Assembly: GCF_016056275.1 (NCBI RefSeq)
Contig: NZ_JAECZA010000015.1
Coordinates: 1 to 57,763 of the forward strand
DNA length: 57,763 nucleotides
Source of the DNA: Dendronalium phyllosphericum CENA369
GTDB taxonomy: Bacteria > Cyanobacteriota > Cyanobacteriia > Cyanobacteriales > Nostocaceae
Direction: 5' to 3'
The notes under the pieces are model-generated. The model was given only the letters and a program-made list of their open reading frames with translations, had not been told where the DNA came from and searched no databases. This document shows, in pieces, positions 9,076 through 17,424 of the stretch (position 1 is the stretch's first letter; each line of letters opens with the position of its first letter). A program made the position numbers and the translations under genes.

Positions 9076-9363
9076 CTAATAGAGCATGGGATTTGTTTTT
9101 GCTTGATAATCGATACAATGAATTGCTGCTTCTGTGTTGGCAGTAGAGGGGTGTACAGTGCATTTAAGACGGTGGTCTGCTGTAAAAAATTGGCAACCAG
9201 TGCAAGGAATTTGATGCATTTGTTTCGCCGCACTCACACTATCTCGTGCCGCCACCCATAGACTCCAAACAAAGAGAGTAGTGACAACCCAAGCGCCAAT
9301 AAAGCAAATTGGCACTAAAAAAGGTTGAATTCGATTGATGAGAAAAGATATCAGTTCCAACAC
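9076..9363 (-). CDS. Small single-helix membrane protein with a cysteine cluster
   Basis: 95 residues. A hydrophobic helix spans about residues 15-36 (PFLVPICFIGAWVVTTLFVW). The C-terminal half carries CTGCQFF, LKCTVHP and AIHCIDY, that is four cysteines spaced as a possible metal or disulfide site. I do not recognise a characterised family, though the pattern is typical of small conserved cyanobacterial proteins. It is convergent with the dehydrogenase gene. Upstream is a repeat-rich gap after the end of chlG, so it could be the last gene of the chlG transcript. Confidence 0.7.
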   Translation of the reverse strand: MLELISFLINRIQPFLVPICFIGAWVVTTLFVWSLWVAARDSVSAAKQMHQIPCTGCQFFTADHRLKCTVHPSTANTEAAIHCIDYQAKTNPMLY

Positions 9364-9387
9364 GGTAAGCCCCGATCGAAGTTAAGA

Positions 9388-9527
9388 GTTAGAAGTATAT
9401 TAACTCCTAACTCCTCACTCCTAACGTCTGACCATAGAGGTATCAATTCACTAGTGGCTGAGAGGAACAAGAGCAGGGGGCAAAAGAGTAGAGCAGAAAA
9501 CCACACTCAGCACTCAGCACTCAGCAC
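9388..9527. repeat. Short tandem heptamer repeats
   Basis: Two heptamer families lie between the small membrane-protein gene and the end of chlG: an ACTCCTA/ACTCCTC series around 9402-9426, and three full copies of CACTCAG plus a partial one at 9504-9527. Such short tandemly repeated repetitive (STRR) sequences are well known in heterocystous cyanobacteria. No coding function. Confidence 0.75.
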
Positions 9528-9541
9528 TTTGCTATTTTGTG

Positions 9542-10588
9542 TCAAACGCCAGCATGTCCTAAAGCTAAACCAGCAACAAGCATTCCCAAGACAAGAAAAG
9601 GTTGGGCACTAGCTTGGTATTTAACGTCATTCTTTAGAGGATCGCGCAAAAAATACATATCTTGGAAGGTAATTTGCGGGATGATTAACAGTACCAGGAT
9701 TGCTGCGTACAAATTCTCATGGATAGTGACGAGATAAGCAGCGATAAATCCTTGAAATAAATCAATCATCAAAACACAAATCCATGCGGCTTTGGTGACA
9801 CCAAACATTACAGGTAGCGATTGTAATCCTAACTGGCGATCGCCTTCTACACTTTTGAAATCATTCACAATCGCAATCCCCAATCCAGCCAAACTGTAAA
9901 TTAAAGTGAGAACCATAATTTTCCAGTTGAGGTCGCCAAATAAAGCATGACCTGCCCACCAAGGTAAGGCGATGTAACTTGCTCCTAAAGCATAGTTTCC
10001 TAGCCAACCATTTTGCTTCAGTTTCAGAGGTGGTGCAGAGTAAATGTAGGCGATGAAAGAACCAAACAAAGCCAGAACTGTAACGTTGGGAAATTCATGC
10101 CCTGCCCAGACATCCAGAACAAATGCCAAAGCAGTACCAGATAGAAATAATACTAATATTTGCGTAATTACCTGGGGTACGGAAATTGCACCGGAGGGAA
10201 TGGGGCGGTAGGGTTCATTGATGGCATCGATTTCGCGATCGTAGAAATCATTCAGGGTTTGGGTATAACCTGCCAGTAGAGGCCCTGACAACAACATACA
10301 AGCTGCTGCTTTTAACACATTTTCCAACGTCCAGGTATAGTTACCGGAGGAAGCTGCACCACAGACTACGCCCCAAATCAAGGGAATCCAAGTGATGGGC
10401 TTCATCAACTGCAAGCGAATTTTCCAAATGGATGTTTCCCCTGGGGCTGCACCTTTCATACCCAGTAGTTGCCTAGTTTTGGCACTGCGATCGCCAACTG
10501 CTGTTATTTCCTCGCTAGAATTAACAGCTACTGAGTCTAGTGCCTCACCTGGATTGGAATTTGGAGTAATGGGAGTTGATTCGGACAT
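9542..10588 (-). CDS. chlG: Chlorophyll synthase ChlG
   Basis: 348 residues from the ATG at 10588. An 81-base in-frame extension upstream would translate repeat DNA and was rejected. ChlG joins geranylgeranyl or phytyl diphosphate to chlorophyllide a in the thylakoid membrane, the last step of chlorophyll synthesis. The UbiA-family prenyl-diphosphate site NDFYDREIDAINEPYRPIPS is at residues 113-132, and a second Asp-rich loop is at IVNDFKSVEGDR. About eight to nine membrane helices. The next gene upstream encodes a Get3d-like ATPase on the same strand. Confidence 0.97.
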   Translation of the reverse strand: MSESTPITPNSNPGEALDSVAVNSSEEITAVGDRSAKTRQLLGMKGAAPGETSIWKIRLQLMKPITWIPLIWGVVCGAASSGNYTWTLENVLKAAACMLLSGPLLAGYTQTLNDFYDREIDAINEPYRPIPSGAISVPQVITQILVLFLSGTALAFVLDVWAGHEFPNVTVLALFGSFIAYIYSAPPLKLKQNGWLGNYALGASYIALPWWAGHALFGDLNWKIMVLTLIYSLAGLGIAIVNDFKSVEGDRQLGLQSLPVMFGVTKAAWICVLMIDLFQGFIAAYLVTIHENLYAAILVLLIIPQITFQDMYFLRDPLKNDVKYQASAQPFLVLGMLVAGLALGHAGV

Positions 10589-10591
10589 AAG

Positions 10592-10700
10592 ACTTAGGAT
10601 TGGGTACTGGGGATTGGGTATTGGGGATTGGGCGATCGGTAATTGGTCAACTGTATTTTTCTTCCCCATTACCTATTACCCAGTTCCTAGTCCCCAGTCC
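10592..10700. repeat. Short tandem repeats (GGGATTG/GGTATTG family)
   Basis: Between chlG and the Get3d-like gene the plus strand reads alternating GGGATTG, GGTACTG and GGTATTG heptamers (about 10597-10632), followed by CCCATTACCTATTACCCAG-like units up to about 10700. The same family recurs in the opposite orientation at 38136-38176. It probably carries the chlG leader. Confidence 0.75.
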
Positions 10701-10711
10701 CCTTTACTAAA

Positions 10712-11812
10712 TTAAAACGAAATTATCAAATAATTATTTTGAAACTTCGCTCCGGTAATCGATCTGCCAGTCAGCGCTGGGGGGAGGGAGATATTACGCC
10801 GCTGGTCTCCTGCTTCGACAGTGACTTCTGGCCCGTACTGAGTCAGTTTTACTTGTTTTTTATCAAATCCAGGTAAAAACAAGCGTACTTGACGGTTGTG
10901 ACTGTCAATTTCAATTGGTTTGGGAGCTTGTGTCGCTTGTTCTGCAAAGTTGGGTAGAGCGTCTATTATCGGTTGCCAATCACCTGTTTTATAGTCAGGA
11001 ACGACACTAACGCTTAAAGGTGTAAATTCAGCAGCTAGCTGAGTATTTGTATTATCTGATACAATAATTGCTCCACCTACAGTGAGACCGATTTGCTGGG
11101 CACTGCCCCACAAATAACGACTACTTGCCACTTCAATTGGGTCTGCTGTACTTACCAAGAATGCAGCAATGCGATTGGGGTCAGCAAGAGCAGCTTTCCC
11201 TTTGTCTAAAAAATTGTTAACTTGGTTGGTGGGTTGAGCAAAATTATCTGCTGTCCAGTTGACATTAAAAAAGCTGCTAATTAACGGCTGAATCAAAGGC
11301 GATTCAGTAATTGTCTTCCCCAGATCGGAGTTGACAAACAACTGCCGAAATCTCCGGACATACCAACTGAGAGATTCTGGTAGACCTAACATCCGCAGGC
11401 TAGAAGCATCACCCGTGCCATCATAAACGATCGCGTCATATTTGCCGCTAGCATCATATTCACGGATCGCATTCAGGGCTAGGGCGTGATCCATCCCCGG
11501 TAGCACTACCAGTTCTTGACCATAAACTTCTTTGAATATGGGTGTACGGAGGTATTGTGCTTCAAGTTTTTTCACTTCTTCCCAATTGCGCTCTAATAGC
11601 ACAGATGCTTGAAACTGCACAACTTGCAATTTAGGAGCAATTTCTTGAGGGTCGGGAGTAAGGGTTCGATCTAGCAGAATGGGTAGCGCTGGTTCTGCCA
11701 GTCCTGCTAGAAGTACGCGCTTGCCTTGGCTTGCTAGTAGCTTGGCGGCAGCGATCGCTATTTTGGTACGATTTATGCCGCTTTTGCCCAAAAATGTCAA
11801 TATCAGGGACAT
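10712..11812 (-). CDS. Get3d-like ArsA-family ATPase with C-terminal alpha-crystallin domain
   Basis: 366 residues from the ATG at 11812; the 18-codon upstream extension has no support. The N-terminal domain is an ArsA/GET3 fold, but its P-loop reads LGKSGINRTKIAIAAA (residues 8-23) where canonical family members have GKGGVGKT. The Asp in VYDGTGD fits the switch II position. The last 90 residues (HNRQVRLFLPGFDKKQVKLT and GPEVTVEAGDQRRNISLP) form an Hsp20/alpha-crystallin-like module. This architecture matches the Get3d group of cyanobacteria and plastids, whose client proteins are not settled. It lies upstream of chlG on the same strand. Confidence 0.85.
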   Translation of the reverse strand: MSLILTFLGKSGINRTKIAIAAAKLLASQGKRVLLAGLAEPALPILLDRTLTPDPQEIAPKLQVVQFQASVLLERNWEEVKKLEAQYLRTPIFKEVYGQELVVLPGMDHALALNAIREYDASGKYDAIVYDGTGDASSLRMLGLPESLSWYVRRFRQLFVNSDLGKTITESPLIQPLISSFFNVNWTADNFAQPTNQVNNFLDKGKAALADPNRIAAFLVSTADPIEVASSRYLWGSAQQIGLTVGGAIIVSDNTNTQLAAEFTPLSVSVVPDYKTGDWQPIIDALPNFAEQATQAPKPIEIDSHNRQVRLFLPGFDKKQVKLTQYGPEVTVEAGDQRRNISLPPALTGRSITGAKFQNNYLIISF

Positions 11813-11895
11813 TACTTGATTTCCAATTACCGCCTGTCTTTTCAACTCCAACTTAGCACCAAGCAAATACTCTTAGCTTCCACCTGGAGTTATCT

Positions 11896-12090
11896 CTACT
11901 GCACCGGTTTGATTTCATCTTCAAAAAACCACGTAGAAGTATTGTCATCAAACTGTACCACTACACCGATACCACCACCATCAGTGACTTTGTAGCCCAG
12001 GATGATGCCAACTTGTCCTAATTTTTTAACGATAGGGGGAGATACGCGATCGCGCAGACGAAACACTTTAACTTTTTGTCCGATTTCCAT
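11896..12090 (-). CDS. petP: Cytochrome b6f subunit PetP (DUF2862)
   Basis: A 64-residue soluble protein starting MEIGQKVKVFRLRDRVSP, with KKLGQVGIILGYKVTDGGG and STWFFEDEIKPV at the end. This matches the small SH3-like PetP protein (Ssr2998 type) associated with the cytochrome b6f complex on the cytoplasmic side, thought to tune linear against cyclic electron flow. Length and both conserved blocks are typical. It precedes the Get3d-like and chlG genes on the same strand with an 83-base gap. Confidence 0.9.
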   Translation of the reverse strand: MEIGQKVKVFRLRDRVSPPIVKKLGQVGIILGYKVTDGGGIGVVVQFDDNTSTWFFEDEIKPVQ

Positions 12091-12244
12091 GCCTATTCAC
12101 AATGCTGCAATAAACCAAGTCTCAGTGTAGCTGAATCCGTGCCTCATCTGTAATAGATTCAGTGGAGAGAGATGATGAAGGGAAGGCTTAAGGTTTTGCC
12201 TATTGGCTTGTAACTGACAACTGAACTTAACAGCCTAAAATTAA

Positions 12245-12446
12245 ATTAATAACACTAGAGGAAACAGCTATTGCTGCACAGCAACAGGCATTTGAGGTCA
12301 AATTACAGTTAGAACAAAAACAGCAGCGATCGCAAATTTTTGCAGAACATTTGCGTAGAGGCGTTCGACAAAGTCCTTCTCGCACAGTAGTGGTTTATCG
12401 TTAGATATCGCGAGGAATCGATCCAGATAGTTTGAGTTCAGCGAAA
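12245..12446 (+). pseudogene. Decayed 3' end of a Uma2-family gene
   Basis: The plus strand encodes LEETAIAAQQQAFEVKLQLE, then KQQRSQIFAEHLRRG, the coiled tail typical of Uma2 proteins. The closing motif GIDPDSLS appears about 60 bases later at 12414-12438, where the DNA GAATCGATCCAGATAGTTTG is identical to the end of the intact gene at about 13253-13272. The two parts are split by an extra segment (about 12357-12412) and no upstream catalytic domain remains. This is a fragment of a second Uma2 copy lying head-to-tail with the live one. Confidence 0.7.
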
Positions 12447-12478
12447 ACTCACTTTGTAATATTGTTAAGGTAACTATC

Positions 12479-13276
12479 ATGTATCAACCCGATCCACCCC
12501 GCCCGCCCCAAGAAACCATGCCTACAATGTATGATTTACCCAGTGAATTAGTGGGAGAATCAGGCTTGCCAGACGAATTTCATTGCATTCAGGCAGATTT
12601 GCTTAGTGAGACTTGTCAGCCTCCTAACTATTCATCTGAGGAAATTTTAGTTGCTAGCGACTTAAACCTTTACTACGATCCCCGTCATACTTTATGGTAC
12701 AAGCGCCCAGACTGGTACATGGTTTTAGGAATACCTAATGCCGATCGACAGCAAGACTTACGTTTAAGTTACGTCATCTGGCAAGAAGGGGTCGATCCGT
12801 TTTTAGTAGTAGAATTACTTTCACCGGGTACAGAACAAGAAGATTTAGGGCAAACACTAAGAGAAGTAAACAAACCCCCAACTAAGTGGGAGGTGTACGA
12901 ACAGATTTTGCGTATTCCTTATTACATTGTTTATGACCGCTACGAAAATTACTTGCGTGCATTTCGACTTAATGGTACTCGCTACGAAGCAATTCCTTTA
13001 CCAGAAAACCGATTTTGGTTGCAAGAGTTAGAACTAGGATTGGGGTTGTGGCAAGGGACTTATCAAAAGACAACGGGTTTATGGTTGCGTTGGTACAATA
13101 CGACAGGCTGGGTGTTGACGTTGGCAGAAAAGGCGGAACAAGAACGCCAACGCGCCGAACAAGAACGCCAACGCGCTGAACAAGAACGCCAACGCGCTGA
13201 ACAAGAACGCCAACGTGCCGAACGATTGGCAGAGTATTTACGTTCTCAGGGAATCGATCCAGATAGTTTGAGTTAG
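12479..13276 (+). CDS. Uma2-family (DUF820) putative endonuclease
   Basis: 265 residues. The core (about 20-200) has the PD-(D/E)XK-like Uma2 pattern: SDLNLYYDPRHTLWYKRPDW, then DPFLVVELLSPGTEQED, KWEVYEQILRIPYYIVYDR. The Asp and Glu-x-Leu elements are present. The C-terminus is a coiled coil containing four EQERQRA heptads, ending AERLAEYLRSQGIDPDSLS. Uma2 proteins are numerous in cyanobacteria and their cellular role is unclear. The neighbouring fragment at 12.25-12.45 kb shows this gene was once duplicated. A second, unrelated-looking member lies at 26.9 kb. Confidence 0.9.
   Translation: MYQPDPPRPPQETMPTMYDLPSELVGESGLPDEFHCIQADLLSETCQPPNYSSEEILVASDLNLYYDPRHTLWYKRPDWYMVLGIPNADRQQDLRLSYVIWQEGVDPFLVVELLSPGTEQEDLGQTLREVNKPPTKWEVYEQILRIPYYIVYDRYENYLRAFRLNGTRYEAIPLPENRFWLQELELGLGLWQGTYQKTTGLWLRWYNTTGWVLTLAEKAEQERQRAEQERQRAEQERQRAEQERQRAERLAEYLRSQGIDPDSLS
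13136..13219 (+). repeat. Four tandem 21-bp repeats inside the Uma2 gene
   Basis: The unit GAACAAGAACGCCAACGCGC plus one base is repeated four times in frame, encoding EQERQRA each time. Copies differ only at synonymous third positions, so the array is recent and likely to change length by slippage while keeping the coiled-coil heptad phase. Confidence 0.9.
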
Positions 13277-14049
13277 TTAATAATGTGCAGGTGTCTTTAA
13301 GGCAAGCGATCGCCAGTACAGGATGGCGTAAATAAACTAATATTTGAAATGTCAGAAACCTTTGCAAAAATGTAATTACGAATTATCCATAGCGATACTA
13401 GACTGAATATTGTGTATGACTTAACAACTTTAGTGCGTTAACCAGAATTAACTAATTTGTCATTAAGAGCCAAAGAAACTAATTGATAAATTAACTGGTC
13501 TTGCGAACGTAAATATGCTAACGAGCCGAAAATTAGGTATTAATAATTTTTATAAGTAACAGTAAAGTTGAAAAAATAAACTTTTAGCAAAAATTAGTGC
13601 TACAAAGCACACTCTCATGGTATAAAATGCTTGAATAACTTGCCTGTGTTGCGTAGTAGTTTTTGAGGATAAAACATTTCCTTAAAGACTATTTTGCTTA
13701 GTTAAAAACATAATGTTATTGGGAATTGCTGTATTTTTTAGTATGGTAGTATTTTTTATGCAATATTGAGGTTTATTAAGAGATTATTGGTTTTTCTGAA
13801 ATCCGTTAAATATGACGGATATACACAGTTTTTATACATATAAATTAATGTCATTTGAAATAAACAAATATTTACTGTAAAAATTAAAATTAACAACTGT
13901 AAAATGAACGAACTAATTTTCAGGTATTTAAGATTACGGAGAGTAAAAGAGTGTATTCCAAAAACCTCTGTTGCTTTAGAGATAGTATGTGATTTTTCAT
14001 TTTTGATGAATAATTTTTGTACTTTTTTGAAGAAGGTCTAATTTATTAT
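13277..14049. other. Long AT-rich intergenic region before the polysaccharide cluster
   Basis: 773 bases with no open frame of interest. Base composition drops sharply in GC after about 13370. A segment at 13608-13672 is related to one just ahead of the ABC permease gene (see the direct repeat entries). The TATAAAAT in it could be a -10 element. Nothing else was recognised. Confidence 0.5.
13608..13672 (+). repeat. Diverged direct repeat, copy A
   Basis: Shares with copy B (17356-17424) the ordered blocks ACTCT-AT, GTATA-AATGC, AATAACTTGC and TGTG-TG, at roughly three identical bases in four over about 60 bases. It lies 380-440 bases upstream of the GT2 gene. Together the copies bracket the three-gene sugar-lipid module. 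Confidence 0.6.
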
Positions 14050-14793
14050 ATGAAACTATCTGTAATTATTCCATGCTATAACGAGCTTGGAACAATTGAA
14101 CAAGTTTTACATGCAGTTAAAGCATCTCCTATCAAAAATTTGGAAATTATTATTGTTGACGATTGTTCAATAGATGGTACAAGAGAAAAACTATACTCTG
14201 GATTAGAAACAGAAGCAGATAAAGTTATTTATCACAAACGTAATCTTGGGAAAGGCGCAGCACTACGCACTGGTTTTGCAGCGGCGACTGGTGATATTGT
14301 AATTGTTCAGGATGCAGATTTAGAATACGATCCTCAAGAATATCCCTTAATGGTGAAGCCAATTATTGATGATAAAGCTGATGTGGTTTTTGGCTCTCGT
14401 TTTCAAAGTGGTAGACCTCATAGGGTTGTGTATTACTGGCATAGATTAGGTAATAGTTTTTTAACAACGTTGTCTAACATGTTTACTAATATTAATCTTA
14501 CAGATATGGAAACATGTTATAAAGCTTTCCGACGAGAAATAATTCAAAATATCAATATAGAAGAAAATCGATTTGGATTTGAACCTGAAATAACAGCTAA
14601 AATTGCTAAAACCCAATGTCGTATCTATGAAGTTGGTATATCTTATTACGGTCGTACATATAAAGAAGGGAAAAAAATAGGTTGGAAAGATGGTATTAGA
14701 GCTATATTTTGTATTATTAAATACAATGTATTTGGAAGTTACAAAAAAGAAAAATCACATTATTTTATCAAAGATAAAGTGCAATCTAAATAA
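14050..14793 (+). CDS. Family 2 glycosyltransferase, dolichol-phosphate-mannose-synthase type
   Basis: 247 residues from ATG 14050 ([20 protein letters not shown]); the 11-codon upstream extension lacks a ribosome site. GT-A nucleotide-sugar motifs are VDDCSIDGT (about 36-44) and the metal-binding DAD at 88-90, followed by GSRF and [12 protein letters not shown]. There is no C-terminal membrane domain, as in soluble DPM1 and unlike GtrB. It would transfer a sugar from GDP- or UDP-sugar to a polyprenyl phosphate at the cytoplasmic face. The flippase-like and GT-C-like genes that follow form the logical rest of the pathway. Confidence 0.9.
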   Translation: MKLSVIIPCYNELGTIEQVLHAVKASPIKNLEIIIVDDCSIDGTREKLYSGLETEADKVIYHKRNLGKGAALRTGFAAATGDIVIVQDADLEYDPQEYPLMVKPIIDDKADVVFGSRFQSGRPHRVVYYWHRLGNSFLTTLSNMFTNINLTDMETCYKAFRREIIQNINIEENRFGFEPEITAKIAKTQCRIYEVGISYYGRTYKEGKKIGWKDGIRAIFCIIKYNVFGSYKKEKSHYFIKDKVQSK

Positions 14794-14921
14794 TTCATTA
14801 AATTAGTAGATTACAGGCTTGTTTGTCTCATGTTCTTAAACTAAAAAACATGAAAAAAACTTAATTTTTAATAATTATATAGTTCGATGATAAACAGATA
14901 AATAAGTATGAGAAAATTAAA

Positions 14922-15290
14922 ATGACACTACAAGAATTTATGTTGCTACTGATGTCTGTGGTAGCAAGCGTGGCTGGGCAGTTTTTCTTAAAAATAGGGG
15001 CACTAAAGTTAGGCAGAGTCCATGTAGGAAATCTTGCTAGCCATATTTTCAGCATTATTACAATATCTGAACTCTTAATAGGGCTATCTTGTTATGCTTT
15101 AGGTGCTTTAGCTTATATTCTTTTGTTAACCAGAGTCAACTTGAGTATAGCTGGCCCATCTGTCTCACTAGTTTATGTTTTTTCCGTCTTGCTAGGTTAC
15201 TTTATTTTCAGAGAAACTATTCCTTTAACACGTATTGTAGGTTTAACTTTTATCGTGTGTGGAGTCATTTTAGTAGTTTTGCAAAAGTAA
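14922..15290 (+). CDS. Small multidrug-resistance/EamA-type transporter, probable polyprenyl-sugar flippase
   Basis: 122 residues with four membrane helices, the size and layout of SMR proteins and ArnE/ArnF-type flippase subunits. Typical features are GQFFLKIGALKLG near the N-terminus, ALGALAYILLLTRVNLSIA in the middle and GYFIFRETIPLTRIVGLTFI near the end. Placed between a polyprenyl-phosphate glycosyltransferase and a GT-C-like membrane protein, it most likely flips a lipid-linked sugar across the inner membrane, taking the place of GtrA. Direct evidence of substrate is lacking. Confidence 0.82.
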   Translation: MTLQEFMLLLMSVVASVAGQFFLKIGALKLGRVHVGNLASHIFSIITISELLIGLSCYALGALAYILLLTRVNLSIAGPSVSLVYVFSVLLGYFIFRETIPLTRIVGLTFIVCGVILVVLQK

Positions 15291-15339
15291 AACAATGAGT
15301 TCATGTATCATAATTTAAATTATTACAGGAACATTTAAT

Positions 15340-17055
15340 ATGAATTACACATATGTAAATAAAATATATGTATGTTTATTGTATGTTTTAGTTTGCATTA
15401 TAGGAATTTTTATAATATTTTATCCTACTCTCCTAAGTGGCTTTGCTTACATACAAACCGATCCTGGAGATACGAGGCTAAATCATTACTTTTTAGAGCA
15501 TTTTTTTAAAGTTATAACTTATAACAAATATATCGGAGATTTATGGTCTCCACCGTTTTTTTATCCTGTCAAAAATGTTCTTGCTTTTTCTGATAATTTG
15601 TTTGGTTCTGCACCTACTTATGCAATATTTAGATTTTTCTTTTCATCTGATATATCATTTCAATTATGGATGATTAGTGTATGCATACTTTGTTATGTAA
15701 GTTTTTCATTTTTACTGCGTTCTTACAAAGTGAGTCATACCGTTACTATTTTAGGAGCTTTTATTTTTGCTTTTGGTTTGCTTAGAGTATATCAGATTTT
15801 CCACCAACAACTTTTACCACAGTTTTTTACTCCACTCGCATTTTTAAACGCATGGAGTTTCTTGAATGTACCAAGTAAGCAGCGATTTAATTTGATACTC
15901 TTATTCAGTTATCTGCAATTACTTGCAGGAATCTATCTAGGTTGGTTTTTAGTATTTAGTTTAGTTATATTCTTTCTTATTGGATACATATTAAATCGGA
16001 ATGCATTTAAAAAATTTATTAGATACTGTCGTCATAATTATAAAAATTTTATTGCTATTACTCTTTTTTGGCTGACTTTAACATACATAACTTTTCTACC
16101 TTATCTAAATGCTAAAAAAGAATTTGGTGGTCGCACATGGCAAGAAGTATATCCAGGAATACCTAAAATAACTTCTTGGTTGTCTGTTCCACAAGGAAAT
16201 TTTTGGTATCCTTTACTTTCTTGGGCTTCTAAAGATTCACAAACGGTGATTGAACCTAATATGTTTCCAGGTTTAATATTGTTTTTATTCATAATTATAT
16301 GCTTGTATACTTTAGCTTTCAATAAAAAGTTTCTAGATGATGAAAAATTACAATTATTAAAGGTTTGTTTACTTGTATTTTTAACCATTTTTCTTCTATC
16401 AACACGCTTATTTTCAGAATTTTCACTTTGGGGAATTATTTATCATACTGTACCCGGTGCTTCCATAATTAGAGCTATTACTAGAATATCTACTACCGCT
16501 TATTTTTATATTATAGTTGCAGGCTGCGTATGTCTTGACTGTCTCCTTAAATCTCCTATTGTCACAAAAAAAATACGCTCAATCACTTTAAGTGTATTTT
16601 TTCTTTTGTGTCTTATTGAACAACCAATTATTGGGCTAAGTGGTTATGATAAATCTTTGTACGCTCAAGAAATTAATGACATAAAGGAATTAATAAATAC
16701 AGGTTGTCAAGCTGCATATGTCTTTTTAGATCCTTCATTAGATCCTAAAATATCTTCCAATGTTACTAATTTATCTGCTATGTGGGCTGGCATAGAAACT
16801 AACATACCAGTAATAAATGGTTATTCAGGCAATGCCCCACGTCTTTATGGAGATTCTGCTAAAAGTAAGACTGCTAGTGAAATTTCTGAATGGTTAGGTA
16901 AAAATGGTAAATACAATAATCGCATCTGTTTAGTATCTCGGCAAGAACTGGAAAATCCTTTTAATCTTAGTTCAGAGTATTTGTTAGCAAAAACTACTAG
17001 CTATTCTGGAAGATTTAATGCTTTCAAGGTTCGATTACCTTTAAATCAGAAATAA
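15340..17055 (+). CDS. Multi-pass membrane protein, probable GT-C glycosyltransferase
   Basis: 571 residues with about ten to twelve membrane helices up to residue 450, then a soluble domain of about 120 residues presumably on the periplasmic side. The first external loop contains IQTDPGDTRLNHYFLEH, an acidic loop in the place where GT-C enzymes have their catalytic Asp. No specific family is recognised. Position after the GT2 and flippase genes suggests it uses the flipped polyprenyl-sugar to decorate a polysaccharide or another acceptor. The gene is strongly AT-rich in codon choice. Confidence 0.7.
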   Translation: MNYTYVNKIYVCLLYVLVCIIGIFIIFYPTLLSGFAYIQTDPGDTRLNHYFLEHFFKVITYNKYIGDLWSPPFFYPVKNVLAFSDNLFGSAPTYAIFRFFFSSDISFQLWMISVCILCYVSFSFLLRSYKVSHTVTILGAFIFAFGLLRVYQIFHQQLLPQFFTPLAFLNAWSFLNVPSKQRFNLILLFSYLQLLAGIYLGWFLVFSLVIFFLIGYILNRNAFKKFIRYCRHNYKNFIAITLFWLTLTYITFLPYLNAKKEFGGRTWQEVYPGIPKITSWLSVPQGNFWYPLLSWASKDSQTVIEPNMFPGLILFLFIIICLYTLAFNKKFLDDEKLQLLKVCLLVFLTIFLLSTRLFSEFSLWGIIYHTVPGASIIRAITRISTTAYFYIIVAGCVCLDCLLKSPIVTKKIRSITLSVFFLLCLIEQPIIGLSGYDKSLYAQEINDIKELINTGCQAAYVFLDPSLDPKISSNVTNLSAMWAGIETNIPVINGYSGNAPRLYGDSAKSKTASEISEWLGKNGKYNNRICLVSRQELENPFNLSSEYLLAKTTSYSGRFNAFKVRLPLNQK

Positions 17056-17418
17056 AATACTCGTAACTATAGTAAAAATTGTTAAATGGAGCGAACCCAA
17101 CATTTAGCTTCACTTAAACTATAAATAAACTTCTTAATATAGCTTCACATAAAATCTGAATATTATATTTAAAATTAAAGTATTATATGATACATAAAAT
17201 GCTTTTTTGCAAGAGGAAGTTTTAGGAAGTATATAGATAAATTAATTACTCCTAATAGACTTAAGATGTTCTGAAGACTTGATCCATACAAGTTAACAAT
17301 CGCTCAAATTAGCAATGCTTTTTAGAATAAAGTTTTGATGATAAGCTAATTCACACAAAAGTACTCTGATAGTATAGAATGCCAAATAACTTGCTTGTGG
17401 TGTTTGGTGGTTGTTGTA
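17056..17418. other. AT-rich intergenic region between the sugar-lipid module and the ABC exporter
   Basis: 363 bases without a gene. It holds a short direct repeat (TAGCTTCAC at about 17106 and 17140) and, at its right end, copy B of the larger direct repeat. A TATAGAAT element at 17373 could be a -10 box for the exporter genes. Confidence 0.45.
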
Positions 17419-17424
17419 ATGATG
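17356..17424 (+). repeat. Diverged direct repeat, copy B
   Basis: Partner of the segment at 13608-13672: ACTCTGATAGTATAGAATGC and AATAACTTGCTTGTGGTG correspond to ACTCTCATGGTATAAAATGC and AATAACTTGCCTGTGTTG. Copy B runs into the first codons of the ABC permease gene, so it is probably the original promoter or leader of the exporter operon. Confidence 0.6.

Noticed and set aside
9388-9527. Regular heptamers that could look like a CRISPR array
   Set aside because: Unit is 7 bp with no unique spacers and there are no cas genes in the window; these are short tandem repeats.
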